From NCBI GenBank assembly GCA_009695205.1, contig SIBK01000013.1:1-64000 (forward strand): 64,000 nucleotides of DNA. The letters are read 5' to 3'. Below are positions 35,911-44,728 of this stretch, in pieces. The stretch's first letter is position 1; every line of letters starts with the position of its first letter. The DNA comes from Pedosphaera sp. GTDB lineage: Bacteria; Verrucomicrobiota; Verrucomicrobiia; Limisphaerales; UBA9464. A program made the translations under genes and the position numbers. Under the pieces are notes generated by a model. The model did no database searches, was not told the DNA's origin, and saw nothing but the letters and a program-made list of their open reading frames with translations.

Positions 35911-36933
35911 ATGTCGCTGAACAACATAACTCGGGCCGAGCGCATTTTCGTCATCGGCAGCAACTCTTTTTCGGGCGCTAGCTTTGTCGACTACGCCTTG
36001 GCTCTTGGAGCGGATGTGGTCGGTACCAGCCGATCTCCCGAGGTGGCTTCGTGCTATCTTCCCTACCGATGGAGGGTGGACGCCGGGTTCCTGGATCGAT
36101 TTCGGTTCGAGCAGCTGGATCTGAACAGGGATACGGACCGGATTGCGCAAGCCATTGATGAGTTTCGACCAGACTACGTGATCAATTTCGCCGCCCAGAG
36201 CATGGTCGCGGAAAGTTGGCTTCACCCGGGGCATTGGTATCAGACCAACGTGGTCGCGAACGTGCTTCTTCATGACAGGATTCGTCATTTTTCATTTCTC
36301 AAAAAGTACGTTCATGTCTCGACCCCCGAGGTTTACGGCAGCTGCAGCGGTCTGGTTCCGGAGACAGCCCCCTTGAATCCAAGCACGCCCTACGCCGCAT
36401 CGCGCGCTGCGTGTGACTTGCATTTGGCGACTTTTCTGAGGCAGTGGAAGTTTCCAGTGGTTTTCACCCGGGCGGCCAATGTGTACGGTCCCGGACAACA
36501 GCTCTACCGGATCATTCCCCGCACCATATTTTTCGCGAAAACCGGTCGCCGCCTGCAGCTTCACGGCGGCGGACACTCCGTGCGGTCCTTCATTCACATT
36601 CGCGATGTCGCCGACGGAACTCTCCGCGTGGCTCGACAGGCGCCGCCGGGTGAGATTTACCACGTGTCCACCGCGCTGAATATTTCCATCCGCGACCTTG
36701 TTGAGCGGATTTGTCAGAAGCTCGGGGCGAAATTCACCGACGTTGTCGAGGTCGTTGGAGAGCGTCCTGGCAAGGATGCTGCCTATTTGCTCGACAGCTC
36801 GAAAGCCCGTCAGACGCTTGACTGGAGGGACACAGTCCCGCTGGATCAGGGTCTGGATGAGACCATCGGATGGGTTGAGCGGAATTTGAAATCTCTCGAA
36901 CAAACCCCTTGCGATTACATTCACAGACCTTGA
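35911..36933 (+). CDS. NAD-dependent epimerase/dehydratase (RmlB-like)
   Basis: A 340-residue extended SDR. FVIGSNSFSGASFVDYAL is the dinucleotide-binding loop, FAAQSMVAESW and STPEVYGS follow, and RAANVYGPGQQLYRIIPR resembles dTDP-glucose 4,6-dehydratase. The catalytic signature reads YAASR (Tyr161, Arg165) instead of YxxxK, so the usual Lys is replaced by Arg, which may change or weaken activity. First gene of the plus-strand polysaccharide block and followed after 1 bp by another epimerase gene, so the two are surely co-transcribed. Confidence 0.8.
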   Translation: MSLNNITRAERIFVIGSNSFSGASFVDYALALGADVVGTSRSPEVASCYLPYRWRVDAGFLDRFRFEQLDLNRDTDRIAQAIDEFRPDYVINFAAQSMVAESWLHPGHWYQTNVVANVLLHDRIRHFSFLKKYVHVSTPEVYGSCSGLVPETAPLNPSTPYAASRAACDLHLATFLRQWKFPVVFTRAANVYGPGQQLYRIIPRTIFFAKTGRRLQLHGGGHSVRSFIHIRDVADGTLRVARQAPPGEIYHVSTALNISIRDLVERICQKLGAKFTDVVEVVGERPGKDAAYLLDSSKARQTLDWRDTVPLDQGLDETIGWVERNLKSLEQTPCDYIHRP

Positions 36934-36934
36934 T

Positions 36935-37972
36935 ATGCCCCAAAGAATTCTTGTTACCGGCGGATTTGGCTACGTTGGCAGCCGGCTGACCCCCCATCTG
37001 CTCGGGCTGGGTCATCATGTTCGGGTTCTGGATTTGATGCTCTACACCACGGCCGGGCTGGATGCGCTCAAGCGTGACAAATCGTTCGCGGATTGGAAGG
37101 GACGCTTCGAATTCGTCGAGGGGGATATTCGCGACCCGAACGGGATCGCCAAGGCGGTAGCCGGAATGGACGCTGTTATTCACCTGGCGGCGATTTCGAA
37201 TGATCCGACCGGTGATATCGACGAGGTGTTGACGCGGCAGGTCAATTTTGATGCGGTCGGATTGCTCCTGGCAGAGTCGAAGAGCGCTGGCGTCAACCGC
37301 TTCATTAACGCTTCATCGAGCAGCGTGTTTGGCGTCCGGGATGTCGAGGATATTGATGAATCGCTCGAACCCGAGCCCATCACGATTTATTCGAAATACA
37401 AGATGCTATCCGAGTGGCTCGTCACGGCTGCTGCGTCGAAGACGTTTTGCACGGTCAATATTCGACCGGCAACGATCTGCGGTTATTCGCCGCGGCAACG
37501 TTTTGACCTGACGGTTAACAAGCTAACAGCGGATGCTGTGAGGAAAAAAATGATCACGGTACATGGCGGCGAGCAGCGTCGGCCCAACGTCGGTATCACG
37601 GACATGATCAATCTCTACGGTTTGCTGTTGGAAGCAGAGGCTATAAAACTCAATGGGCGGACGTTCAACTTTGGCTTCGAAAACCTTAAGGTAATCGAGA
37701 TTGCGCGCGTTATCCAAGACGAGCTCAAGGGTCTCGATGTTGACATCAACGTGACGGACACGCTCGACAAGCGGGATTACCATATTTCGTCCGCTAAGAT
37801 CTTGCGGGAACTCGGTTACAAGCCGGTGAGTTCAATCCGAGCCGAAGTTGCCACCCTGCGTCGCGTTCTTGAAAACGGGGAGTTTTCGAATGCGGATGCT
37901 GCCGAGTATTATAACATGAAGTTCATGAAGGTGTCGCGCTCGGCGAAGGCCTACGAATTCGCGTCGCGCTAG
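36935..37972 (+). CDS. NAD-dependent sugar epimerase/reductase
   Basis: A 345-residue extended SDR with ILVTGGFGYVGSRLTPHLL, the sugar-binding part IHLAAISNDPTGD, the Ser in NASSSSVFGV and the catalytic pair in YSKYK. Related to UDP-glucose 4-epimerase and GDP-sugar reductases. It probably works with the neighbouring RmlB-like protein on the same nucleotide sugar. The sugar cannot be named from sequence. Confidence 0.82.
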   Translation: MPQRILVTGGFGYVGSRLTPHLLGLGHHVRVLDLMLYTTAGLDALKRDKSFADWKGRFEFVEGDIRDPNGIAKAVAGMDAVIHLAAISNDPTGDIDEVLTRQVNFDAVGLLLAESKSAGVNRFINASSSSVFGVRDVEDIDESLEPEPITIYSKYKMLSEWLVTAAASKTFCTVNIRPATICGYSPRQRFDLTVNKLTADAVRKKMITVHGGEQRRPNVGITDMINLYGLLLEAEAIKLNGRTFNFGFENLKVIEIARVIQDELKGLDVDINVTDTLDKRDYHISSAKILRELGYKPVSSIRAEVATLRRVLENGEFSNADAAEYYNMKFMKVSRSAKAYEFASR

Positions 37973-37985
37973 TGCGCTTTTTCCT

Positions 37986-39551
37986 ATGCGGCCGAGTTCA
38001 CGGGTCCGGATTCCCGATGCAGAAAAAAGGGTCGCCTTCAGTGCGGCGCCGGGTGTTTTTGCCGCGCTGCGGAAGACCGGATCCAAGATCGTGCAGTCGC
38101 ACGGGGTCTTTGACCTGATTCACCCGGGCCACATTCTCCACCTTGAAGAGGCGCGCGCTCTCGGGGATGTCCTCGTGGTGACGCTGACGGCAGACGAATT
38201 CGTGCACAAGGGACCCGGGAGGCCGTACTTCAACGAGAAGTTGCGGATGCGCAGTCTCGCGGCCCTGGCCTGCGTTGACTACGTGGTGCTGTCGCCTCAT
38301 CCCGGGGCGGTGGCCGCGATTGAATGCATCCGTCCGAACGTTTATTGCAAAGGCAAGGAGTATGAGGACCCCGACTTCGACCTCACCGGTGCCCTCAAGA
38401 TCGAGCGTGAGGCGGTTGAACGTATGGGGGGGCAGTTGCGCTTCGCCGGGCCGATCAAATACAGCTCAACCCGTCTGCTAAACCTGTTCTTCGATCATCT
38501 GAGTAGTCCGGTTCGTGAATTTTGCGGCTCTCTCGCAAAACAGATTAGTCAGCGCGAATTTCACGACGCGATCGAAAGCTTTCGCACACTGAAGCTGCTT
38601 GTGGTGGGGGATACTATTTTTGATCGATATTCTTACGTAACAGTCCAGGGCTTGACCTCGAAGAATCGCATCATCTCCGGACGATTTCTTGAGGAAGAAA
38701 CGCAGTGTGGCGGAGCGCTCGCTGTATTCCGACACGTGCGAGAATTTGTTGATGACGTGCGGTTTGTGAGTCTCTGCGGGACGGAGCCGTGGGCGCAGGC
38801 CGAATTGCGAACCCACGTGCCGCCTGCAGCGGATAGAATCATCCGCGACAGTCAATTCACCACCGTTGTGAAACAGCGTTTTGTCGAGCCAGTTTCCGAG
38901 AGGAAGGAATTGAGCAAACTTTTCGCCGTGAATTACCTGGATGCGCGGGCGCCTTCCTCCGAGGTACAGGAGCAAGTCCTCGAACGGCTTCGAGACGAAA
39001 TCTCGAGGGTCGACGCCGTACTGCTGCTCGATTTTGGGCATGGAATGATGCAGGAACGGGTTCGTGATTTTGTGCAGGAAACGGCTCCATTCTTGGCGCT
39101 CAACTGCCAGACGAACTCCAATAACCACGGGTTCAACCTGATCTCCCGACAGTATCGCCGCGCGGACGCATTCACCTTGGATGCTCAGGAATTAGTTCTT
39201 TCGTGTGGCCGACGGTCACCGGACTTCCCCGCTGAGCTGGAAACGCTGCGCCGCCAACTGCAAGCAACCGTCGGGTGGTTGACACGGGGTGCCGCGGAAT
39301 CCATTGGCCTCGCGGAGGGGAAGGACCCGTGCTTTTGTCCTCCGCTGGAGTACGATGTGGTCGACACGATTGGTGCCGGAGACGCATTTTATTCGGTGGC
39401 CGCCCTCGCGGCGGTGCGACGGTTACCGGTAGCGCTCGGCACATTCCTCGGGCAGCTTGCAGCGGCCCAAGCCGTGAAGATTGTCGGAAATGCTCGCCCG
39501 ATTTCGAAGCAGAAACTCGTGCAAGGCGGCATTTCTCTGCTAAATCTCTGA
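37986..39551 (+). CDS. cytidylyltransferase-PfkB kinase fusion, order reversed relative to HldE
   Basis: The 521-residue protein has an N-terminal nucleotidyltransferase (SHGVFDLIHPGHILHLEEAR, with the HxGH motif; VTLTADEFVHKG) and a C-terminal ribokinase-family domain (VVGDTIFDRYSYVTVQGLT; closing motif DTIGAGDAFYSVAAL with the catalytic Asp). HldE, which makes ADP-heptose, has the same two activities with the kinase first. Here the transferase comes first, so this is a permuted relative. It may phosphorylate and then nucleotide-activate a sugar. The heptose-type GmhB and HddC homologues downstream fit such a role, but substrate and nucleotide are unknown. Confidence 0.8.
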   Translation: MRPSSRVRIPDAEKRVAFSAAPGVFAALRKTGSKIVQSHGVFDLIHPGHILHLEEARALGDVLVVTLTADEFVHKGPGRPYFNEKLRMRSLAALACVDYVVLSPHPGAVAAIECIRPNVYCKGKEYEDPDFDLTGALKIEREAVERMGGQLRFAGPIKYSSTRLLNLFFDHLSSPVREFCGSLAKQISQREFHDAIESFRTLKLLVVGDTIFDRYSYVTVQGLTSKNRIISGRFLEEETQCGGALAVFRHVREFVDDVRFVSLCGTEPWAQAELRTHVPPAADRIIRDSQFTTVVKQRFVEPVSERKELSKLFAVNYLDARAPSSEVQEQVLERLRDEISRVDAVLLLDFGHGMMQERVRDFVQETAPFLALNCQTNSNNHGFNLISRQYRRADAFTLDAQELVLSCGRRSPDFPAELETLRRQLQATVGWLTRGAAESIGLAEGKDPCFCPPLEYDVVDTIGAGDAFYSVAALAAVRRLPVALGTFLGQLAAAQAVKIVGNARPISKQKLVQGGISLLNL

Positions 39552-39561
39552 GGAAATTTTA

Positions 39562-40605
39562 GTGAAAACGATTGCTGCCATCCTCACCGAACAGCGCCAA
39601 CCGTTGATCATTGATGAGGTGGAACTGCCGTCGTTGAGCTACGGACAGGTACTCGTGGAGATTCATGCCACTCGCATTTGTGGCTCTCAGATCGGGGAAA
39701 TTGATGGAGTGAAAGGACCAGATCGGTGGCTGCCGCACCTCTTGGGCCACGAAGCCGGAGCCACTGTCCTCGAAGTCGGCCCCGAAGTGCGCCACGTGAA
39801 AGTCAACGACCGCGTGGTCTGCCATTGGCGACCCGGCTGGGGTATTGAGGCCCGGGGAGCAGTGTATTCCTGGCGAGGGCGTACCGTCAATGCAGGGTGC
39901 ATTACGACCTTTCAGCAATACGCTGTCCTTTCGGAAAATCGTCTGACCGCGGTGCCGAAAGACACGGACCTCGAGCTGTGTTGCCTCCTCGCGGACACTC
40001 TGACCACCGGATTTGGCGTCATCAACAATGATGCCGCTGTCAAGATTGGCGAAGCCGTCGTCGTCATCGGATGCGGAGGCATCGGCCTCGGTGTGGTCCT
40101 TGGCGCGAAGCTTGCCGGCGCACATCCCGTGATTGCCGTCGACCTTCACGACCACAAACTAGAGGCGGCCCGGCACCACGGAGCTACTCATGTTGTCAAT
40201 ACTGCCCGGGTGGAATTAATTTCAGCTGTGCGGAACGCATTGGACGGGGGACTCGCCGATGTTGTCGTCGACGGCACCGGCAATCCCAACGTGCTCGAGA
40301 AGGCGTTTGAACTCGTTGGACCCAAGGGTCGTTGTGTCGGTGTCGGTGTCATGCCGCTGGATCGCAAGATGTCACTCAATACGCTCCCGCTGCACATGGG
40401 GAAGGTGTTGCGTGGCTCGCACGGCGGAGAGAGCAGGCCGGCCGAAGATATTCCCCGCTACCTGCGGATTTTTAAGGCGGGGCGCTTCGAATCGACGGGT
40501 TTCGTTTCTCACCGCACTCAGCTTGCCTCCGTTAACGAAGCGATTGGCAAGATGCGCTGCGGCGAGGCGATTCACACAATTATTCACTTTCAGCACGGGA
40601 AATAG
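39562..40605 (+). CDS. zinc-binding alcohol dehydrogenase family protein
   Basis: A 347-residue MDR protein. The GroES-like part has ATRICGSQIGEIDG and LLGHEAGATVLEVG; the Rossmann motif is VVIGCGGIGLGVVLGAKL. The structural zinc cysteines seem missing, while the catalytic Cys and GHE are kept. GTG is the start (39562). It lies between the kinase-transferase fusion and the split transketolase, so it probably oxidises or reduces a sugar or polyol intermediate. Confidence 0.82.
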   Translation: MKTIAAILTEQRQPLIIDEVELPSLSYGQVLVEIHATRICGSQIGEIDGVKGPDRWLPHLLGHEAGATVLEVGPEVRHVKVNDRVVCHWRPGWGIEARGAVYSWRGRTVNAGCITTFQQYAVLSENRLTAVPKDTDLELCCLLADTLTTGFGVINNDAAVKIGEAVVVIGCGGIGLGVVLGAKLAGAHPVIAVDLHDHKLEAARHHGATHVVNTARVELISAVRNALDGGLADVVVDGTGNPNVLEKAFELVGPKGRCVGVGVMPLDRKMSLNTLPLHMGKVLRGSHGGESRPAEDIPRYLRIFKAGRFESTGFVSHRTQLASVNEAIGKMRCGEAIHTIIHFQHGK

Positions 40606-41451
40606 ATGAACGCCACACCGGTACCCGTTGCTGTTTCACCGGGAGAACTGCAGCGGCTTTCCCGGCGGATCCGATATAAGTTGATCGAGATGTCGCACCG
40701 TTCCGGGGCGCCTCACTTGGGATCCGCGATGTCCTGCACCGACATCCTGGTTGCAGCCTATTTTGGCGGCGTCGTCCGGATCAACCCAACGGATCCGCAA
40801 GATCCGCTGCGCGACCGGTTCATCCTGAGCAAGGGCCATGCGGCGTCTGCTCTCTATGCAACGCTCGCCGAGCGGGGCTTTTTCCCCAGGGACTGGCTTG
40901 AGACATTTGCAACGCGCGGAAGTCCTCTCGCTGAACAGCCGGCCCCGAATTGCGCGCCCGGCGTCGAGCTCGCCACCGGTTCACTCGGCCATGGACTACC
41001 GGTCGGTGTGGGCATGGCGCTCGCAGCGCGGATTCAAAAGCGCGCGTACCGCGTTTTCGTCGTGATGAGCGACGGTGAATGCAACGAAGGTTCCGTGTGG
41101 GAGGCGGCGATGTTCGCGCCAGCGTGTCGCCTTGACCAGCTCTGTGTCGTGGTCGACTACAACAAGTGGCAAGCCACCGGACGCAGCAACGACGTCATGT
41201 CACTGGCACCGCTCGTTAAGAAATGGGAGGCGTTTGGGTGGAGTGCGACGGAAATCGACGGGCACGATGTCACGAACCTCGCTGCCGCAATGTCGCGCGT
41301 ACCCGACGGAACCGGAAAACCTGTTGCGATCGTCGCCCACACCGTGAAGGGCAAGGGCGTGTCTTTCATGGAAGATGACAACAACTGGCACTACCGCATT
41401 CCAAAGGCTGGGGAGGTGGAGGCCGCAAGAAAGGAGCTGGGCATCGAATGA
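40606..41451 (+). CDS. transketolase, N-terminal subunit
   Basis: A 281-residue ThDP-binding half of a split transketolase: SHRSGAPHLGSAMSCTDILV, SKGHAASALYATLAERGF, and the ThDP/Mg motif MSDGECNEGSVWEAA. Split transketolases in polysaccharide loci likely supply or shape a special sugar chain by two-carbon transfer. Its stop overlaps the start of the C-terminal subunit gene (ATGA). Confidence 0.92.
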   Translation: MNATPVPVAVSPGELQRLSRRIRYKLIEMSHRSGAPHLGSAMSCTDILVAAYFGGVVRINPTDPQDPLRDRFILSKGHAASALYATLAERGFFPRDWLETFATRGSPLAEQPAPNCAPGVELATGSLGHGLPVGVGMALAARIQKRAYRVFVVMSDGECNEGSVWEAAMFAPACRLDQLCVVVDYNKWQATGRSNDVMSLAPLVKKWEAFGWSATEIDGHDVTNLAAAMSRVPDGTGKPVAIVAHTVKGKGVSFMEDDNNWHYRIPKAGEVEAARKELGIE

Positions 41452-42371
41452 GAAATGCATTCGCCCAGCAGATCACCGCTCTCGGAGAACGGGATCCCCG
41501 AGTCGTGCTGCTTTCGGGGGACATTGGCAACCGTCTGTTCGACGAATTCAAGGCGGCGTGTCCCGATCGTTTCTACAATTGTGGCGTTGCTGAAGCCAAC
41601 ATGATTGGCGTCGCGGCGGGTCTCGCGCTGAATGGTCTTCGCCCTTTTTGTTATACGATTGCCCCGTTCGTCACATACCGATGCATGGAACAGATCCGTG
41701 TGGATGTTTGCTATCACCACGTTCCGGTAACGATTGTGGGTACCGGTGCGGGGCTTGCGTACGCCTCCTTGGGGGCTACACACCACTCGTGTGAGGAAAT
41801 GGGCATGCTACGGCTGCTGCCTGGGATGACCGTGCTGGCCCCAGCCGACGAATGGGAAGTTCGCGCGGCGGTCAAAGCGGCGCTGAACCAACCGCATCCG
41901 GTGTACATCCGCCTTGGCAAAAAGGGAGAACCCGTCATTCACGCCGCCGAGCCGGAATTCAGCATCGGCAAAGCCATTCCCATGCGGCCCGGCGACGATG
42001 TGTGCATTCTTGCCGCTGGCACCATCCTCCCGATTGCGCTCCACGCCGCCGATGTTTTGGGGCAGCGAGGCATTTCAACAGCAGTATACAGCGCTCACTC
42101 GATTAAGCCTCTTGACACGGAACTGCTGACGGCGGTGTTCGCTCGATTCCAGTTAGTTGCAACCGTTGAGGAACACAGCATTTTGGGCGGCCTTGGTGGC
42201 GCCGTTGCCGAATGGGCGGCAGAGCTGCCGGCACCGCGACCCCGGCATCTGCGTTTCGGCACCGCCGACGAGTTTCTCCACGAAACATGCGAGCAGGAGG
42301 ATGCGCGGGAGCATTTCGGCCTCTCCGCCGTGGCGATCGCTGAACGCCTGGCCAAGGCACTTTCTGCGTGA
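41448..42371 (+). CDS. transketolase, C-terminal subunit
   Basis: The 307-residue partner carries the pyrimidine-binding domain (YNCGVAEANMIGVAAGLALN, with the Glu that activates ThDP) and the C-terminal domain (VEEHSILGGLGGAVAEW). It pairs with the preceding subunit. Its TGA overlaps the ATG of the next gene (TGATG), so coupling continues. Confidence 0.92.
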   Translation: MRNAFAQQITALGERDPRVVLLSGDIGNRLFDEFKAACPDRFYNCGVAEANMIGVAAGLALNGLRPFCYTIAPFVTYRCMEQIRVDVCYHHVPVTIVGTGAGLAYASLGATHHSCEEMGMLRLLPGMTVLAPADEWEVRAAVKAALNQPHPVYIRLGKKGEPVIHAAEPEFSIGKAIPMRPGDDVCILAAGTILPIALHAADVLGQRGISTAVYSAHSIKPLDTELLTAVFARFQLVATVEEHSILGGLGGAVAEWAAELPAPRPRHLRFGTADEFLHETCEQEDAREHFGLSAVAIAERLAKALSA

Positions 42372-44020
42372 TGCGCCTCGGAATCGACTTCGACAATACC
42401 ATCGTCTGCTACGATGGTTTGTTTCATCGCATTTGTGTTGAGAGGGGTCTGATTCCCGCAAACCTCCCAACCAGCAAGTCGGAAGTTCGCGACCATCTCA
42501 GAAGAATTGGCCGCGAGGACGACTGGACGGAGATGCAGGGCTACGTCTACGGCGCGAGGATGGCCGAGGCAGATCCGTATCCTGGCGTGTTGGAGTTTCT
42601 TCGCCAGTGTGTCCGCTGTGCACGCCCCGTTTGCATCATTAGCCACAAGACCCGATATCCGTTCCGGGGACCCCAGTATGATCTGCACGCAGCCGCAATT
42701 GGGTGGCTCGAACACCACGGCGTTTTCGATCCCGATCGGATCGGACTTGCCCGCAGCCAGGTGTTCTTGGAACTGACTGGCGACGCAAAGCTCGAACGCA
42801 TTGGTCGTCAGAGATGCACGCATTTTATTGACGACCTACCGGAGTTCCTCTCCTCGCCGGCATTCCCTGCCGAGACCCACCGGATTCTATTCGACCCAAA
42901 CCTGCGCCATGAAACGGAATCCGCGTTCACTCGCAGTGCATCGTGGGCCGAAATAGCCCGCTTCTTGGAGAATGAGCTCACCATGCCAGCGATCCGCACG
43001 ACGGAATTCGAACGATTCCTGCCGTTCCTCACGCGTCACGGCATCCATGTCGGTGTCGAACTAACCCCGTTGCTTGAAGGCGGCAATAACCGCGTCTTCA
43101 GGGTTCATCACGCGGAAGGAGAATGTGTTCTCAAGACTTATTTTCGCAGCCCGGACGATCCCCGTGACCGACTGGGTGCTGAGCGCGCATTTTTGGAGTT
43201 GCTATGGCGGCGCGGCCTTCGGCGTACGCCCCAGCCTTTAGGTTGGTCCGACGAAAACGGATGGGGACTTCTTAGTCTCGTTCCAGGCCGGAAGCTCAGG
43301 TCAGAAGAGGTGGATGGGAACCGGGTCGATGAAGCGGTGGATTTTGTCCTGGAAATCAACGAGCGCCGTGGCGATTCAGCGGCGGAGGCGCTCCTTCCGG
43401 CGTCCGAGGCCTGTTTTAGTTTGGGGGAGCATCTCGCAACCGTGAATCGCCGCGTCGCGCGGCTCATGGGAATCGCGCCCGAAACAGATGTCGATAAGGA
43501 GGCAGTGGAATTTGTTCGGGAAGAATTGGCCCCGTTGTGGAAACGAATCCGGAAGCAGATCGATGACGGTTCCGGCGCTGGCGTGGACCGCGAACTTCCG
43601 GGCGAACTCCTCTGCCTTTCACCGTCCGACTTTGGGTTTCACAATGCCCTGCTCGCCTCCGATGGGCATTTGCGGTTCATCGACTTTGAATATGCCGGTT
43701 GGGACGATCCGGCCAAGCTTGTTTGTGATTTCTTCTGCCAGCCGGAACTTCCAATTGACATCCGGCATTGGGATTCGGTCATCCAACCCCTGGCCAAGCT
43801 GTTCGGAACAGCCGCTGAACTGCCCGCCCGTGCTACGAAACTTCTGCCCGCTTACCAGATCAAATGGTGTTGCATCATTCTGAATGAGTTCATTCGCGCC
43901 GACTCAGCAAGGCGACGTTTCGCAGCGGGCGGCGAACCGGTTGATCGAAAGCGCTGTCAACTTTCAAAAGCGCGCCAAGAACTCGCGAAAGCGTTTGATC
44001 TTCTCGGGAGGATAGCCTAG
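42371..44020 (+). CDS. fusion of HAD-like phosphatase and APH-type kinase
   Basis: A 549-residue protein with two domains. The N-terminal ~200 residues start MRLGIDFDNTIVCYDGLFHR (HAD motif I with DFDNT), with ISHKTR and FIDDLPEFL later. From ~215 on there is an aminoglycoside phosphotransferase-like kinase: LEGGNNRVFRVHH, CVLKTYF (ATP Lys), LCLSPSDFGFHNALL (catalytic loop with Asp) and FIDFEYAGWDDPAKLVCDF (metal Asp). The C-terminal part fits kinases of choline, homoserine or sugars. Joined phosphatase and kinase activities suggest handling of a phosphorylated sugar or polyol; the substrate is unknown. Confidence 0.8.
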   Translation: MRLGIDFDNTIVCYDGLFHRICVERGLIPANLPTSKSEVRDHLRRIGREDDWTEMQGYVYGARMAEADPYPGVLEFLRQCVRCARPVCIISHKTRYPFRGPQYDLHAAAIGWLEHHGVFDPDRIGLARSQVFLELTGDAKLERIGRQRCTHFIDDLPEFLSSPAFPAETHRILFDPNLRHETESAFTRSASWAEIARFLENELTMPAIRTTEFERFLPFLTRHGIHVGVELTPLLEGGNNRVFRVHHAEGECVLKTYFRSPDDPRDRLGAERAFLELLWRRGLRRTPQPLGWSDENGWGLLSLVPGRKLRSEEVDGNRVDEAVDFVLEINERRGDSAAEALLPASEACFSLGEHLATVNRRVARLMGIAPETDVDKEAVEFVREELAPLWKRIRKQIDDGSGAGVDRELPGELLCLSPSDFGFHNALLASDGHLRFIDFEYAGWDDPAKLVCDFFCQPELPIDIRHWDSVIQPLAKLFGTAAELPARATKLLPAYQIKWCCIILNEFIRADSARRRFAAGGEPVDRKRCQLSKARQELAKAFDLLGRIA

Positions 44021-44044
44021 AAAAACCCCTCTGCTTGGTACCGA

Positions 44045-44707
44045 ATGGCGCATATCGATTTTATCTCCGGGTTGCATAAAAGGGTGAAGCGAGACTATCT
44101 CGCGCGGGTAAACGAATTTCCCAAGGCCGAGGCGGCGACCCTGGCAAAACAATGGGGAAGAGACTACTGGGATGGAGACAGAAAATTCGGTTACGGCGGG
44201 ATGCACTACGACGGTCGGTGGCGTGTCGTGGCAGCGGCTATGGCCAAGCACTACGGGCTCAAAGCGGGTGACCGCATCCTCGATATTGGCTGCGGAAAGG
44301 GATTCCTGCTTCACGACATCCAGTGTGAAGTACCGGGTGTTGAGCTGTGCGGGATCGATATATCCTCCTATGCAATCGAGAACTCCAAAGAAAAGGTTCG
44401 TCCGTTCCTTCAGATTGCCAATGCCAACGACCTCCCGTTTCCTGACCAGAGTTTCGATTTTGTCTACTCCATTAACACGCTTCACAATCTGCTGTGCTAC
44501 GATCTGGACAAGGCGCTTCGAGAGATGCAACGCGTGGGGCGGAAGCACCGATACGTATGCGTCGAGTCGTATCGAAATGAACAGGAGAAGGTGAACTTGC
44601 TGTATTGGCAGCTGACGTGCGAAGCTTTTAATACCCCTCTAGAGTGGGATTGGTGGTTCAAACAGTGCGGTTTTACGGGGGATCACTCGTTTATCACTTT
44701 CGAATAA
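44045..44707 (+). CDS. class I SAM-dependent methyltransferase
   Basis: A 220-residue methyltransferase with motif I RILDIGCGKGFLLHDI, acceptor region LCGIDISSYAIENSK and LPFPDQSFDFVYSINTLHNL. It probably methylates a sugar residue or intermediate of the locus. Acceptor not predictable. Confidence 0.85.
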   Translation: MAHIDFISGLHKRVKRDYLARVNEFPKAEAATLAKQWGRDYWDGDRKFGYGGMHYDGRWRVVAAAMAKHYGLKAGDRILDIGCGKGFLLHDIQCEVPGVELCGIDISSYAIENSKEKVRPFLQIANANDLPFPDQSFDFVYSINTLHNLLCYDLDKALREMQRVGRKHRYVCVESYRNEQEKVNLLYWQLTCEAFNTPLEWDWWFKQCGFTGDHSFITFE

Positions 44708-44728
44708 CGCTGTGTCCATGGCGCTGGA

